Positions 63,981 to 64,000 of a DNA stretch of 64,000 nt are shown here, piece after piece; the stretch's first letter is position 1, and each line of letters opens with the position of its first letter. A program made the position numbers and the translations under genes. The notes under the pieces are model-generated. The model searched no databases. It saw only the letters and a program-made list of their open reading frames with translations, and was not told the origin of the DNA. The stretch is from Lepisosteus oculatus (taxonomy: Eukaryota; Chordata; Actinopteri; Semionotiformes; Lepisosteidae), in the NCBI RefSeq assembly GCF_040954835.1, contig NW_027168320.1, positions 124,001-188,000 on the forward strand. The letters are read 5' to 3'.

Positions 63981-64000
63981 TCAGTGCCTGGACCTTCAAA

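Noticed and set aside
1-64000. Host multi-exon protein genes
   Set aside because: No run of open frames with splice signals and recognisable domains was found; all convincing protein similarity is to mobile elements or virus-like sequences.

Overview
This window looks like nuclear DNA of a vertebrate, most likely a ray-finned fish. No intact host protein-coding gene was recognised. It contains about 35 tRNA loci: intronless, with no encoded CCA, with internal box A and box B, and many with a T-run downstream. They are mixed with transposon remains typical of fish genomes (L2 with its characteristic 3' tail, L1-Tx1-type LINE, RTE-like LINE, Gypsy, Tc1/mariner, a gamma-type endogenous retrovirus, and a capsid-gene fragment of the Maverick/Polinton kind). 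The species cannot be fixed from the sequence.

Layout. 1-3.4 kb: one copy of a tRNA repeat unit (Ser-GCT, Thr-AGT, Arg-ACG, Ser-CGA). 3.6-10.4 kb: rearranged pieces of the same units, Arg-CCT, a Tc1-like element with an L2 retroposon inside it, a decayed Thr gene, a decayed Arg-like gene whose anticodon now reads TTG, and copies of a short hairpin-forming repeat. 10.4-14.7 kb: AT-rich DNA with no recognised gene. 14.7-24.7 kb: repeat blocks, tRNA-Ile and the tandem tRNA array with a period of about 4.13 kb. 24.7-26.5 kb: duplicated and inverted low-copy blocks. 26.5-30.7 kb: an L1-Tx1-type LINE with its 5' end but no 3' end, followed by an inverted tRNA-Ser block. 31.6-34.36 kb: an unclassified block and a Gypsy integrase. 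34.4-36.4 kb: repeat blocks. 36.5-37.1 kb: tRNA-Gly and tRNA-Ser-AGA. 37.1-40.3 kb: capsid-gene fragment, a TATACGTATA-rich minisatellite, and a transposon-like region ending in a long palindrome.

40.3-61.2 kb is the most striking part. A cluster carrying Asp, Val-CAC, Glu, His, Val-AAC and Phe tRNA loci occurs as two partial copies on the left (40.3-44.4 kb) and as one inverted copy on the right (58.4-61.2 kb). The roughly 14 kb spacer holds a retrovirus with matched LTRs and an intact 509-codon env (44.6-52.9 kb), an RTE-like LINE with a long open reverse-transcriptase frame (54.0-55.4 kb), and single Met, Ala-like and Pro tRNA loci. 61.2-64 kb repeats earlier blocks and includes a tRNA-Ser gene whose anticodon now reads GTT (Asn).

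The tRNA loci evidently multiplied by segmental duplication and inversion, not by retroposition, because flanks of hundreds to thousands of bases travel with them. Many copies are decaying by C-to-T changes, small deletions or breakpoints inside the tRNA. Sequence comparisons were made by eye; identities and copy numbers are estimates.
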